Source: HK1 sp965221725
GTDB lineage: Bacteria; Pseudomonadota; Gammaproteobacteria; HK1
Assembly (NCBI GenBank): GCA_965221725.1
Contig: OZ244909.1
Span: 1,364,001-1,428,000, forward strand
DNA: 64,000 nucleotides
Direction of reading: 5' to 3'
Below the pieces are notes generated by a model. It had not been told where the DNA came from, made no database searches, and saw only the letters and a list, made by a program, of their open reading frames with translations. Positions within the stretch are counted from its first letter, which is position 1. The number at the start of each line of letters is the position of its first letter. Positions 51,990 through 60,019 of this stretch are shown one piece after another. The position numbers and the translations under genes are program-made.

Positions 51990-52715
51990 TCAACCGCTCT
52001 CCGGCCGCAGCCACAGGCACCGCCCCCCGCTCTTTTCGTCGATGAGCGCGAGCTGGCGTTCGTGCGTTTGCAGCTCCTGCGGACTTGCGCGCACCACGGG
52101 AATCGAACCGGCCCGGTCTCTGCGCTCCCCCGGCGCACCGTGCGAAATGTCTGCAGATGCAGTGTTGTCGCCGGGCCCTCCGAGTTCCAGCATGGCCTGG
52201 CCACCCGTCATCGCCAGGTACACGTCCGCCAGAATCTCCGCATCGAGGAGAGCACCGTGAAGCTGGCGGGCCGAGTTGTCGATGTGGTAGCGCTTGCACA
52301 GCGCGTCAAGGCCATTGCGCTGGCCGGGATGGAGCTGACGCGCCAGCGTGAGGCTGTCGACAACCCGGCAGATATTCTCGACGCGCTGGGCAGGAGGGGC
52401 GAGACGGGCGAGCTCGCAGTCGAGGAACGCCACGTCGAAGGGGGCATTGTGGATGATGATCTCCGCCCCGGAGATGAACTCGAGGATTTCGGCATGGACA
52501 TCGACAAATCGCGGCTTGTCGGTCAGAAACTCGCGGGTGATGCCGTGCACCTCGAGCGCCCCGTCGTCGATCTCGCGATCCGGCTGCAGGTAGTGGTGCA
52601 GCCGCCGGCCGGTCAAGCGGCGGTTCATCATCTCGACGCCGCCAATCTCGATGATTCGGTGTCCCATCTCCGGCTCGAGGCCCGTCGTCTCGGTATCGAG
52701 GAATATCTGCCTCAC
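51990..52715 (-). CDS. dnaQ: DNA polymerase III epsilon subunit
   Basis: A 241-residue DEDDh 3'-5' exonuclease that proofreads for the replicase. ExoI FLDTETTGLEPEMGHRIIEIG, ExoII IIHNAPFDVAFLDCEL near 95 and ExoIII HGALLDAEILADVYLAM near 155 carry the four acidic residues and the His. The C-terminal tail (to LRPESG) is the alpha-subunit binding part. The start is GTG at 52715, overlapping the rnhA stop (GTGA). Standard rnhA-dnaQ pair, though here both are on one strand, whereas they diverge in E. coli. Confidence 0.95.
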   Translation of the reverse strand: MRQIFLDTETTGLEPEMGHRIIEIGGVEMMNRRLTGRRLHHYLQPDREIDDGALEVHGITREFLTDKPRFVDVHAEILEFISGAEIIIHNAPFDVAFLDCELARLAPPAQRVENICRVVDSLTLARQLHPGQRNGLDALCKRYHIDNSARQLHGALLDAEILADVYLAMTGGQAMLELGGPGDNTASADISHGAPGERRDRAGSIPVVRASPQELQTHERQLALIDEKSGGRCLWLRPESG

Positions 52716-53152
52716 GACGTGTGCCCCTGCGCGGCAGCGCGAGCCAACGCATCGGCCCTCTCGTTTCCCTCATGACCGGAGTGACCCCTCACCCACACCC
52801 ACTCGACATCGTGCATCGACGCGGCTCGCTCCAGGCGCCTCCAAAGTTCCACATTCTTCACCGGGGTACGGCCGGCGGTCTTCCAGCCTCGGCGCTTCCA
52901 CCCCGCGAGCCACTTCGTGATCCCGTCCTTCACATACGTCGAGTCGGTGGCGAGCCTGACCCGACACGGCCGCTGCAGCGCCTCCAGGGCCTTGATGGCG
53001 GCGGTGAGCTCCATCCGATTGTTCGTAGTGTCGTCTTGTGTTCCGCACAGCAGCTTCTCGTGCTCTCGGTAGCGCAGTACCGCCCCCCAACCACCCGGAC
53101 CGGGATTTCCGCAGCAGGCACCATCGGTGAAAACCTCCACCACGTCATTCAT
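52712..53152 (-). CDS. rnhA: Ribonuclease HI
   Basis: A 146-residue enzyme that cuts RNA in RNA-DNA hybrids. The four catalytic acids are all present: FTDGACCGNPGPGGWG, TNNRMELTAAIKALE, LATDSTYVKDGI and the C-terminal HEGNERADALA. Typical basic handle WLAGWKRRGWKTAGR in the middle. Its start overlaps the end of the upstream methyltransferase by 8 bases and its stop overlaps dnaQ by 4, so the three form one transcript. Confidence 0.96.
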   Translation of the reverse strand: MNDVVEVFTDGACCGNPGPGGWGAVLRYREHEKLLCGTQDDTTNNRMELTAAIKALEALQRPCRVRLATDSTYVKDGITKWLAGWKRRGWKTAGRTPVKNVELWRRLERAASMHDVEWVWVRGHSGHEGNERADALARAAAQGHTS

Positions 53153-53930
53153 CGCCCGCGGCCCTCACCGACGGACGGGCGAGTCCGACACCGGCAAGAC
53201 GCCGCCGCTCCGGCTTCCAGCGTGAGCGCACTATCAGCATTGCATTGACACGCTTCGTCGCCAGGATGAGCCGCGCGCTCGCGAGCGCCGGCGGCATCCA
53301 GTCCCTGAGCGAACGCCCTCCTGCTCGCCGGGAGCGGATTGCGTGCTTCGACGAGAAACATGGACGCTGATCGACGATGTCGAATCCGAGCAGAGTGAGC
53401 CAGTCTCGAAGTCGGCCCGCGCCGAAGTAGGTGCCGCACCACGGCGCCACCGCCGCGCGATACCGCATCGCTCGTTGCAGTCCGATGACGCTCAGAGGAT
53501 TGAATCCGAGAAGCACCAGGTTTCCCTCCGGAACCAGCACGCGCGACACCTCGCGGAGCGCTTCGTGAGGCTGCGATTCGAACTCCAGCACATGGGGCAG
53601 AATGAGCACGTCCACCGCGTGCGAGTCGATCGGCAGCGACGTCGCGGCTCCGCTCACGACCGGATACGGCCGGGGCGGCGCACCGCCGTCTATGTCGACG
53701 ACGGTGCGGCCGAGGATGCGGCTCGCCGCCAGGAGATCGGCCCCGCCGAGGTCTCCGACCTGGAGACAGTGATAGCCGAACAGGTTGCCGACCGCAGCGT
53801 GGACGCACTCGACCTCCATCCGCAACAGTTCCGCCCCCGCAGGGCTCTGCATCCATCGCGACAGTTCCGAGCGCATCGGCGACGCGACCCGCCGATCATG
53901 GGCTCCAGCGACACTTGTGATTGGACTCAT
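53145..53930 (-). CDS. Class I SAM-dependent methyltransferase (YafS-like)
   Basis: About 261 residues with a methyltransferase core: FGYHCLQVGDLGGADLL (diverged motif I), ATSLPIDSHAVDVLILPHVLEF (motif II region, in two pieces) and ALREVSRVLVPEGNLVLLGF. E. coli yafS lies at the same place next to rnhA; its substrate is unknown. Start ATG 53930 (MSPITSVAG) or ATG 53879 (MRSELSRW). The extra frame up to 54128 lies across the divergent promoter and is not counted. Basic C-terminus. Confidence 0.78.
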   Translation of the reverse strand: MSPITSVAGAHDRRVASPMRSELSRWMQSPAGAELLRMEVECVHAAVGNLFGYHCLQVGDLGGADLLAASRILGRTVVDIDGGAPPRPYPVVSGAATSLPIDSHAVDVLILPHVLEFESQPHEALREVSRVLVPEGNLVLLGFNPLSVIGLQRAMRYRAAVAPWCGTYFGAGRLRDWLTLLGFDIVDQRPCFSSKHAIRSRRAGGRSLRDWMPPALASARLILATKRVNAMLIVRSRWKPERRRLAGVGLARPSVRAAGDE

Positions 53931-54083
53931 CCGAAGAGCGTCATGAAGTCGTCGTCGCGAGCACGGGAGAGCGAGGAAACAGGCGGGGAATCCGTGCCCA
54001 CATTCCCGATACCAGCGATATGGTACCTGCCTGTTTCGTCCAATTGTGTCCTGTCGGGGTCCATTCGGGCTCTGTGCTGGTTC

Positions 54084-54112
54084 TTGACCCCACCCGCGCC
54101 GCTTCTTAGCAT
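54084..54112 (+). promoter_or_regulatory. Candidate promoter of mltD-fabI
   Basis: TTGACC (54084-54089), 17 bases, TAGCAT (54107-54112), 32 bases before the proposed mltD start. Confidence 0.45.
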
Positions 54113-54143
54113 ACGGTTCGGCACGCAATCACCCAATCATCTC

Positions 54144-56120
54144 ATGGCGCCCGGAACCGGCACGCCCGACTACGCGGCGGCCTCCACTCGCAGTCGCTCG
54201 ACCTGCCACCGCGGAGTACGCATCTCCGTCCGGTTGCCGGTCGCCATCCTGTCCATGCCGCTCATACTGGCGGGATGTGCCACCCAACCGCTCGCACCGG
54301 AAACGCCCGCGAGCCCGGAGCCCCGCTATTCCGGGCCCGAAGCGATGGACAGGTCAGGAGCGCCCGCAGCGATCGACACCGCACGGAGTGGCAACATCGC
54401 GCCGCCGGCATCGGTCATCCGCCCCCCGAAGCGGTCGGACCCGAACGAAGTCGGCGGGTTCGACGACGGTTCGCAGCCGTTGCCGGAGCCAGGGGTCACC
54501 GCGATGGCACCGAGCGACGGGGACGCCTGGGACCGCATTCGCGACGGAATGGATCTGCGGTACCCAGAGAAGAAGCAGGTCAAGCGCGCGATCGACTGGT
54601 ACCGAAAGAATCCGGCGTACCTTGAGCGCCTGGCGCAGCGCGCCCGTCCGTACCTGGCTCATATCGTGCGGGAAGTCGAGAAGCATGAGCTGCCGATGGA
54701 GTTCGCGTTGCTTCCGGTGGTGGAGAGTGCGTTCCGCGAGCGTGCGTACTCTTCGGCGGGAGCGGCGGGCCTGTGGCAATTCATGCCTTCGACCGGCAAG
54801 CGGTATGGACTGCAACAGAACTGGTGGTACGACGGCCGCCGCGACATCGTCGAATCCACTCGTGCCGCGCTCGACTACCTCACGACGCTCATGCAGGAGT
54901 TCAACGACGACCCGTTACTGGCGATAGCCGCCTACAACTGGGGCGAGGGCAACGTCCGGCGCGCGATTTCCCGAAACCGGGCGCAGGGAAAGCCCACCGA
55001 CGTATGGTCGTTGCGTCTGCCCAGAGAGACGCGCACTCACGTTTACCGCTTCGTCGCCATCTCCAGAATCATCGAGAAGCCGGACCGGTACGACGTGGTG
55101 CTGCCGCCCATCTCCGACCAGGTGTACTTTCGTCCGGTGGCCCTCGATGGTCAGATCGAGCTGGCGTTCGCCGCGAGGTTGGCGGGAATCACCCCTCAGG
55201 AGATCCGCCGGCTCAACCCCGGCTTCAAGCGTTCAGCAACCGCACCCGGTGGGCCGCACCGTCTGCAGCTCCCGGTCGACGCCGCCCAGCGATTCACCGC
55301 GACTCTAGCGCGGCTCCCGAGCGACAGGGACCGACGCTGGATCCGTCACGCGGTCGTGCCCGGGGACACGCTCGGCGCCATCGCCACTCGCTACGGGACC
55401 AGCGTGAAGGCGTTGAAGGATACGAACGGGCTAGCCTCGGATCGGATCTTCGCCGGCACTCGTCTGACGATTCCGGTTGCGCTCGGACTGCGCGAGGTGG
55501 CCCTGGCCGACTCCTCGGCATCAGGGCATCGTTCCGTGCCGGGGGCCAACACCTCCGAAGCCGAAGGTCCTGCAACCACGATTCACCGCGTTCGCAACGG
55601 TGACACCCTCTGGCTGATCGCCCGTCGGCACGCGGTGGACATCGAGCAGCTTGCGGTCTGGAACGATTTCCCGATCGAGTCGGTCTTGCTACCCGGCCAG
55701 CGGCTGACCGTGCATCACGGGGGTTCCGAGCCGTTGCCGGCCACCCTGCGCACAAGTACGCAGGAGAATTCGCGCGCGAACGCCGTCCATGTCGTGCGCT
55801 ACGGCGACACGCTTTCCGAGATCGCGGTGCGACGGGGAACGACGGTGCTTGCGCTCACCAAGCTCAACCGTATCGAAGAGGACGCCATCCTGCTGCCCGG
55901 CCAGGAGCTGCGCCTGATCCCGGCGGCATACGCCGACCCCGAGAGCGAGCCGCACCGCATCAGGTACCGGGTCAAGCGCGGCGATTCGCTGTGGGCGATC
56001 TCCCGGCAGTTCGGCGTATCCATCGCGAGCCTGCGCCGATGGAATCAGCTTTCGGCAAACGACCTGCTGCTCCCCGGCCGGGAGCTCTTCGTGCACCTTT
56101 CGGACTCGCCCACGAGCTGA
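54144..56120 (+). CDS. mltD: Membrane-bound lytic murein transglycosylase D with four LysM domains
   Basis: A 658-residue lipoprotein: signal peptide with lipobox LILAGC near residue 40, then the MltD/SLT domain with the catalytic Glu in LLPVVESAFRERAYSSAGA, GLWQFMPSTGKRYGL and AIAAYNWGEGNVRRAI, and four LysM repeats (VPGDTLGAIATRYGTSVKAL, VRNGDTLWLIARRHAVDIEQ, VRYGDTLSEIAVRRGTTVLA, VKRGDSLWAISRQFGVSIAS). E. coli MltD has two LysM copies. The start is not certain: ATG 54144 gives a long Arg-rich n-region, while TTG near 54235 would give a short one. fabI begins directly after its stop. The enzyme cuts septal and lateral murein. Confidence 0.92.
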   Translation: MAPGTGTPDYAAASTRSRSTCHRGVRISVRLPVAILSMPLILAGCATQPLAPETPASPEPRYSGPEAMDRSGAPAAIDTARSGNIAPPASVIRPPKRSDPNEVGGFDDGSQPLPEPGVTAMAPSDGDAWDRIRDGMDLRYPEKKQVKRAIDWYRKNPAYLERLAQRARPYLAHIVREVEKHELPMEFALLPVVESAFRERAYSSAGAAGLWQFMPSTGKRYGLQQNWWYDGRRDIVESTRAALDYLTTLMQEFNDDPLLAIAAYNWGEGNVRRAISRNRAQGKPTDVWSLRLPRETRTHVYRFVAISRIIEKPDRYDVVLPPISDQVYFRPVALDGQIELAFAARLAGITPQEIRRLNPGFKRSATAPGGPHRLQLPVDAAQRFTATLARLPSDRDRRWIRHAVVPGDTLGAIATRYGTSVKALKDTNGLASDRIFAGTRLTIPVALGLREVALADSSASGHRSVPGANTSEAEGPATTIHRVRNGDTLWLIARRHAVDIEQLAVWNDFPIESVLLPGQRLTVHHGGSEPLPATLRTSTQENSRANAVHVVRYGDTLSEIAVRRGTTVLALTKLNRIEEDAILLPGQELRLIPAAYADPESEPHRIRYRVKRGDSLWAISRQFGVSIASLRRWNQLSANDLLLPGRELFVHLSDSPTS

Positions 56121-56903
56121 ATGGCTCTTCTCGAAGGCAAGCGGGCGCTCATTCTGGGAGTGGCGAGCGATCGTTCCATCGCCTGGGGAATCGCGCGCGC
56201 GATGCGCCGCGAGGGCGCGGATCTCGCATTTACGTTTCAGAACGAGCGTCTCGGCCAGCGGGTGACCAGGCTGGCGGCCGATGCGGGTTCGGACATCGTC
56301 CTCGAATGCGATGTCGCGAACGATTCCGCGATCGACCATGCGTTCGGGGAGTTGTCCGATCGATGGGGCGAACTCGACATCGTCGTGCATGCACTCGCAT
56401 TCGCACCGCGCGAGGCGTTGCAGGGTGACTACCTCGACTCTCTCACCCGGGATGCGCACGCAATTGCGCACGACGTGAGCGCGTACAGCTTTGCCGCCCT
56501 CGCCAGAGCCGCGCGGCCCATGATGCAGGGACGCAGCGGCGCTCTGCTGACCCTGACCTACCTCGGCGCCGCGCGGGCGATTGCGAACTACAACGTGATG
56601 GGCGCGGCAAAGGCGAGCCTGGAAGCGAATATGCGTTACATCGCAGCGGCCCTCGGTCCCGAGGGTATCCGGGCGAACGCCATTTCCGCCGGACCGATCA
56701 GGACCCTGGCCGCAGCCGGCATCTCGGATTTCCGCAAGATCCTTCACCTGGTCGAGGCCACATCCGCCCTGCGACGCAACGTGACCATCGACGACGTTGG
56801 AAACACCGCCGCGTTCCTGTGCTCGGACTTCGCGGCGGGCATCACCGGCGAAGTTGTCCATGTCGACGCCGGATACAGCATGATGGGCATGACCATGGCG
56901 TGA
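56121..56903 (+). CDS. fabI: Enoyl-[acyl-carrier-protein] reductase (NADH)
   Basis: A 260-residue short-chain dehydrogenase that performs the last reduction of fatty acid elongation. ALILGVASDRSIAWGIARAM at the N-terminus is the FabI dinucleotide motif, FTFQNERLGQRV follows, and the Y-x6-K catalytic pair lies in NYNVMGAAKASLEANMRY near 158-165. AGPIRTLAAAGISDFRKIL is the substrate loop that triclosan-type inhibitors contact. The start codon touches the mltD stop, so translation is coupled; this pairing is not the usual neighbour. Confidence 0.95.
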   Translation: MALLEGKRALILGVASDRSIAWGIARAMRREGADLAFTFQNERLGQRVTRLAADAGSDIVLECDVANDSAIDHAFGELSDRWGELDIVVHALAFAPREALQGDYLDSLTRDAHAIAHDVSAYSFAALARAARPMMQGRSGALLTLTYLGAARAIANYNVMGAAKASLEANMRYIAAALGPEGIRANAISAGPIRTLAAAGISDFRKILHLVEATSALRRNVTIDDVGNTAAFLCSDFAAGITGEVVHVDAGYSMMGMTMA

Positions 56904-56991
56904 CGGCCGGCCGGCGGATGCGCAGGGAGCGCCGATTGATGCAGAATACCGCCACCCCCAGCGACAAGATCGCCTGACCCGGGCCGAGACC

Positions 56992-57573
56992 GTGAACACC
57001 CTCATCGACCCCCTCATCCTCCGACTCGACATCACGGGTTGGCCCCAGCGCTGGATTCCCTGGCAGCACGCGGTGATCCTGGATGCACGCGAAATGATCG
57101 CGTGGACCGCCGGCGAGCGGACGTTCACGTTCCACGGTGGCATCAACCGGCTCAGCGGACGCCGCTCGCACGTCACGGTCAATTCGATCATCGCGGTCAG
57201 AGGTCATGCCCGCAACGCCGGCGACGAGCAACTCGTGCCGCCCCTGTCGAACCGTGAGCTGTTCCTGCGGGACGAACATCTGTGCATGTACTGCGGACAT
57301 CAGTTACCGGGAAATCTGCTCACCCGGGACCATCTCGTCCCGCTCTCGCGCGGCGGCGCCGACTGCTGGAGCAACGTTGTGACCGCCTGCCGGGGATGCA
57401 ACCACTCCAAGGGGTCGCGCACGCCGGATGAGGCAGGCATGAGTCTGCTGGCGGTGCCGTACGTTCCGAATCGCGCGGAGTATCTGGTCCTGTCGAATCG
57501 GCGGATTCTCGCCGACCAGATGGAGTTTCTGAGGAAGCGCTTCCGCCGAACCAGCAGACTGCGCGCGGGCTGA
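56992..57573 (+). CDS. HNH endonuclease
   Basis: A 193-residue protein with a treble-clef HNH domain in its second half: CMYCGHQLPGNLLTRDHLVPLS near 100-120 (read in two parts), GGADCWSNVVTACRGCNHSKG next, giving the two CxxC zinc pairs and the DH/N catalytic core. The N-terminal half resembles the stand-alone HNH proteins called 5-methylcytosine-specific restriction enzyme-like in databases. The start is GTG 56992. Found between fabI and ppiD; such genes are common housekeeping-region orphans and need not be defence genes. Confidence 0.85.
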   Translation: MNTLIDPLILRLDITGWPQRWIPWQHAVILDAREMIAWTAGERTFTFHGGINRLSGRRSHVTVNSIIAVRGHARNAGDEQLVPPLSNRELFLRDEHLCMYCGHQLPGNLLTRDHLVPLSRGGADCWSNVVTACRGCNHSKGSRTPDEAGMSLLAVPYVPNRAEYLVLSNRRILADQMEFLRKRFRRTSRLRAG

Positions 57574-57606
57574 GCACCGTTTACCGGCCATCGGGCGCCC
57601 GCCCGT

Positions 57607-59523
57607 TCAACCCTCCGGATTCTGCTCGACGATTCTGACGTCGGCTGATTGGCGGCGGCTGCGAACGAACGCATCGAACGCGGTGCGGCCGATGTCGGAC
57701 TCCAGCCCGCGGCGCAGGATTTCGGTCTCCTCTTCGCTCATCGACGAGGTATCGCCGTCCTCCACGCGCGACAATGCCACAATGACGAAGTCTCCGTAAT
57801 CGTCCAACACCCCGTCGAATTGCACGGTTCCGGAGGTGGGACGAGGCATGCGGAACGCAACCTCGCGCAACGGGGCGGAGAGTTCGGTGGCGGTACGGCC
57901 GATGTCTTCGAATCGACTCCATTCGAGGCCGAGTTCGGCCGCCACCGCATCCGCACCCATCCCGTTACGCAGATCTTCGAGCAGCGCGCGCCCTCTCTCG
58001 GTGACTGCCTGTCGCCTCGTTTCCGCCCGCAGTGCACGGGCCACATCGGCTCGAGCCTCATCCAGATCAAGCCTTCGTGAACGCTCGTGGTCGAATGCAC
58101 GGACCACGACGACCCGGCCAGGCTCGAATTCGATCGGTTCGCTGTTGTTGCCCGCATCAAGCACATCGCTCGAGAACGCCGCCGCAACCACCGCAGGCTG
58201 CGAGGCGATCGGGTCGTCGGACTGCCCGTTGCGGGTCACCGGATTGGTCTCCCGAATGGTCAGTCCCAGCTCCCTGGCGCCGATCTCGAGAGATTCGGGA
58301 TGCTCGTAGGTGACGTTGGCAAGCGTCTCGACGCGCTCGGCGTAGACGCGCTCCGCTTCGCGCGCCTGGTACTGTGCGAGCACCTGATCGCGCACCTCCT
58401 CGAACGTCACGCTGCCGGATTGCTGCACCGATGCGACCTTGACCAGATGCCAGCCAAAGCTCGTTCGCACCGGGTCGCTCACCTCACCCGGTGAAAGAGC
58501 GAACGCCGCCGCTTCGAACTCCGGAACCATCATTCCACGCTCTATGAATCCCAGCGTCCCGCCACCCGCCGCAGACCCCGGGTCGTCGGAATTCTCCCTC
58601 GCCAGATCCTCGAACGATTCGCCGGCCACAAGACGTTCCTTCAGGGCGGCAAGCTGTTCCCGCGTCTCGGCGACTTCATCCGCGCCGGCATCGGGAGGTA
58701 CGGAGAGGAGGATGTGCGAGACCTCGCGTTTCTCCGGCGTCACGAAGCGATCCGGCTCGGAGTCGAACAGGGCGCGAAGCTCTTCGTCGTCCGCCTTCAC
58801 CTCGGCCGCAATTTCGTCCAGAGAGATCTCCAGGTAGCGCAGGCGCAAGCGCTCGGGCGCAGCGAAATCGCCGCGGTGCTGTTCGAAGTACGTTCGGATC
58901 TCCGTATCGGTAGGCTCGGGTACCTCGAAGTCGGAGGCCGGAATGGTGAGCAGCGAGAACGAGCGCGTCTGCATGCGCATCTGCACTGCATCGTTCAGCC
59001 CACGGCCGGAGATGAAACCCGACCCGGCGATGCCGGCGAGGATCTGCTGCTCGAGCAGCGAACGCCGGAGGTGTTCCTCGAATCCGCCGGGAGAATAGCC
59101 CTGGGTGCGCAGCCAACCCTCGTAGACCTCCTGCGAAAACCCGTCTCCGGACCGGAACGCCTCCTGAGCCTGGATGGTGCCGGCAAGCTGCCCGTCACCC
59201 ACCCGCATGCCGGCGGCGGCGGCCGAGCCGATGAGGACCTCCGAATCGATCATCGTGTCGAGCACCTCGCGCCGCAGCCTGGCGTCTTCTCCGTCACCGA
59301 TAACTCCAGCGCCGAGGATCGACTGGAGTTGCTGACGACGACGCACGTAAGCGCGCTGGTAGTCGTAGTAGCCAATCTCCACATCGTCGACGGTCGCGAC
59401 CGCCGCACTGCCCTCGGGCGTCACATACTGATGGACTCCCCAGAGCGCAAACGGAATGCTGATGAGGATGACGATTCCCCACGCTATCCAACCGGTGGCG
59501 TTGTCTCGAATGAACTGGAGCAT
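57607..59523 (-). CDS. ppiD: Periplasmic folding chaperone PpiD (SurA-N / parvulin domains)
   Basis: A 638-residue inner-membrane chaperone at the translocon exit. One N-terminal membrane helix (WIAWGIVILISIPFALWGV), a SurA-N-like region (LDTMIDSEVLIGSAAAAGM), a central parvulin domain (VSHILLSVPPDAGADEVAET, GTLGFIERGMMVPEFEAAAF, FGWHLVKV) and a long C-terminal region ending in RRQSADVRIVEQNPEG. Parvulin active-site residues look degenerate, as in E. coli PpiD. Same order as in other Gammaproteobacteria (lon, tRNAs, ppiD), but hupB is missing from it. Confidence 0.92.
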   Translation of the reverse strand: MLQFIRDNATGWIAWGIVILISIPFALWGVHQYVTPEGSAAVATVDDVEIGYYDYQRAYVRRRQQLQSILGAGVIGDGEDARLRREVLDTMIDSEVLIGSAAAAGMRVGDGQLAGTIQAQEAFRSGDGFSQEVYEGWLRTQGYSPGGFEEHLRRSLLEQQILAGIAGSGFISGRGLNDAVQMRMQTRSFSLLTIPASDFEVPEPTDTEIRTYFEQHRGDFAAPERLRLRYLEISLDEIAAEVKADDEELRALFDSEPDRFVTPEKREVSHILLSVPPDAGADEVAETREQLAALKERLVAGESFEDLARENSDDPGSAAGGGTLGFIERGMMVPEFEAAAFALSPGEVSDPVRTSFGWHLVKVASVQQSGSVTFEEVRDQVLAQYQAREAERVYAERVETLANVTYEHPESLEIGARELGLTIRETNPVTRNGQSDDPIASQPAVVAAAFSSDVLDAGNNSEPIEFEPGRVVVVRAFDHERSRRLDLDEARADVARALRAETRRQAVTERGRALLEDLRNGMGADAVAAELGLEWSRFEDIGRTATELSAPLREVAFRMPRPTSGTVQFDGVLDDYGDFVIVALSRVEDGDTSSMSEEETEILRRGLESDIGRTAFDAFVRSRRQSADVRIVEQNPEG

Positions 59524-59610
59524 GAACTCAACCTCAGTGCGTCATGCGCGGCCGAACCGGCCGGAAGCAGCCGATGGCGCAAACCGCCGCCGCAGACAGG
59601 AGTGCACAGC

Positions 59611-59634
59611 AAAACGCGCCCGCGAGGGGCGCGT
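59611..59634 (-). terminator. Rho-independent terminator of the tRNA-Val/tRNA-Asp transcript
   Basis: On the minus strand ACGCGCCC-CTCGC-GGGCGCGT followed by TTTGC: an 8-bp perfect stem and a T run, 17 bases after the tRNA-Asp CCA end. It shields ppiD from the tRNA transcript. Confidence 0.85.
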
Positions 59635-59650
59635 CATCATCGCGAAGTGT

Positions 59651-59727
59651 TGGCGGAGTGGACGGGACTCGAACCCGCGACCCCCGGCGTGACAGGCCGG
59701 TATTCTAACCAACTGAACTACCACTCC
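59651..59727 (-). tRNA. tRNA-Asp(GTC)
   Basis: Acceptor GGAGTGG pairs with CCACTCC, anticodon loop CTGTCAC with anticodon GTC, discriminator G, encoded CCA. Confidence 0.95.
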
Positions 59728-59779
59728 GATAAGGCACTGTTGTCGGATCACGATCCGGGCCGCAGCCCGATCCACAGCT

Positions 59780-59855
59780 TGGTGGGTGCTGAGGGGTTCG
59801 AACCCCCGACCTTCGCCTTGTAAGGGCGACGCTCTCCCGGCTGAGCTAAGCACCC
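59780..59855 (-). tRNA. tRNA-Val(TAC)
   Basis: Acceptor GGGTGCT pairs with AGCACCC, anticodon loop CTTACAA with anticodon TAC, discriminator A, encoded CCA. First of two tRNAs, 52 bases before tRNA-Asp. Confidence 0.95.
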
Positions 59856-59951
59856 GAAAACACCGGGAGTTCAGGGCATCTTACAGGAGACCCGTCGAGC
59901 GGCGAGCAGGCAACGCCAGCACCGCTCCAGATTCCTTTATCCCTGCGCACA

Positions 59952-59983
59952 AGTATACTGCAAGTACCCGAAACGACTGTCAA
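59952..59983 (-). promoter_or_regulatory. Promoter of tRNA-Val/tRNA-Asp
   Basis: On the minus strand a consensus TTGACA (59983-59978) and TATACT (59957-59952), 20 bases apart, which is longer than usual; CAGTAT at 17 bases is an alternative -10. The -35 box lies inside an inverted repeat (59977-59997). Confidence 0.5.
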
Positions 59984-59997
59984 CGCGCAATTGACAG
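59977..59997. promoter_or_regulatory. Inverted repeat CTGTCAA-N7-TTGACAG over the tRNA promoter
   Basis: Two perfect 7-base arms with a 7-base spacer between the lon stop codon and the tRNA promoter, covering its -35 box. It could be an operator or the weak remains of a lon terminator; no T run follows it. Confidence 0.45.
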
Positions 59998-60019
59998 CAA
60001 GACCGCTCGATATATCCCG

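Noticed and set aside
53343..54143. N-terminal 267 codons of the long frame that includes mltD
   Set aside because: They lie antisense to the YafS-like methyltransferase and precede the lipoprotein signal peptide.
59991..60016. Second TTGACA with TATATC downstream on the plus strand as a promoter
   Set aside because: The spacing is only 14 bases and the only thing downstream is the 3' end of lon on the other strand.
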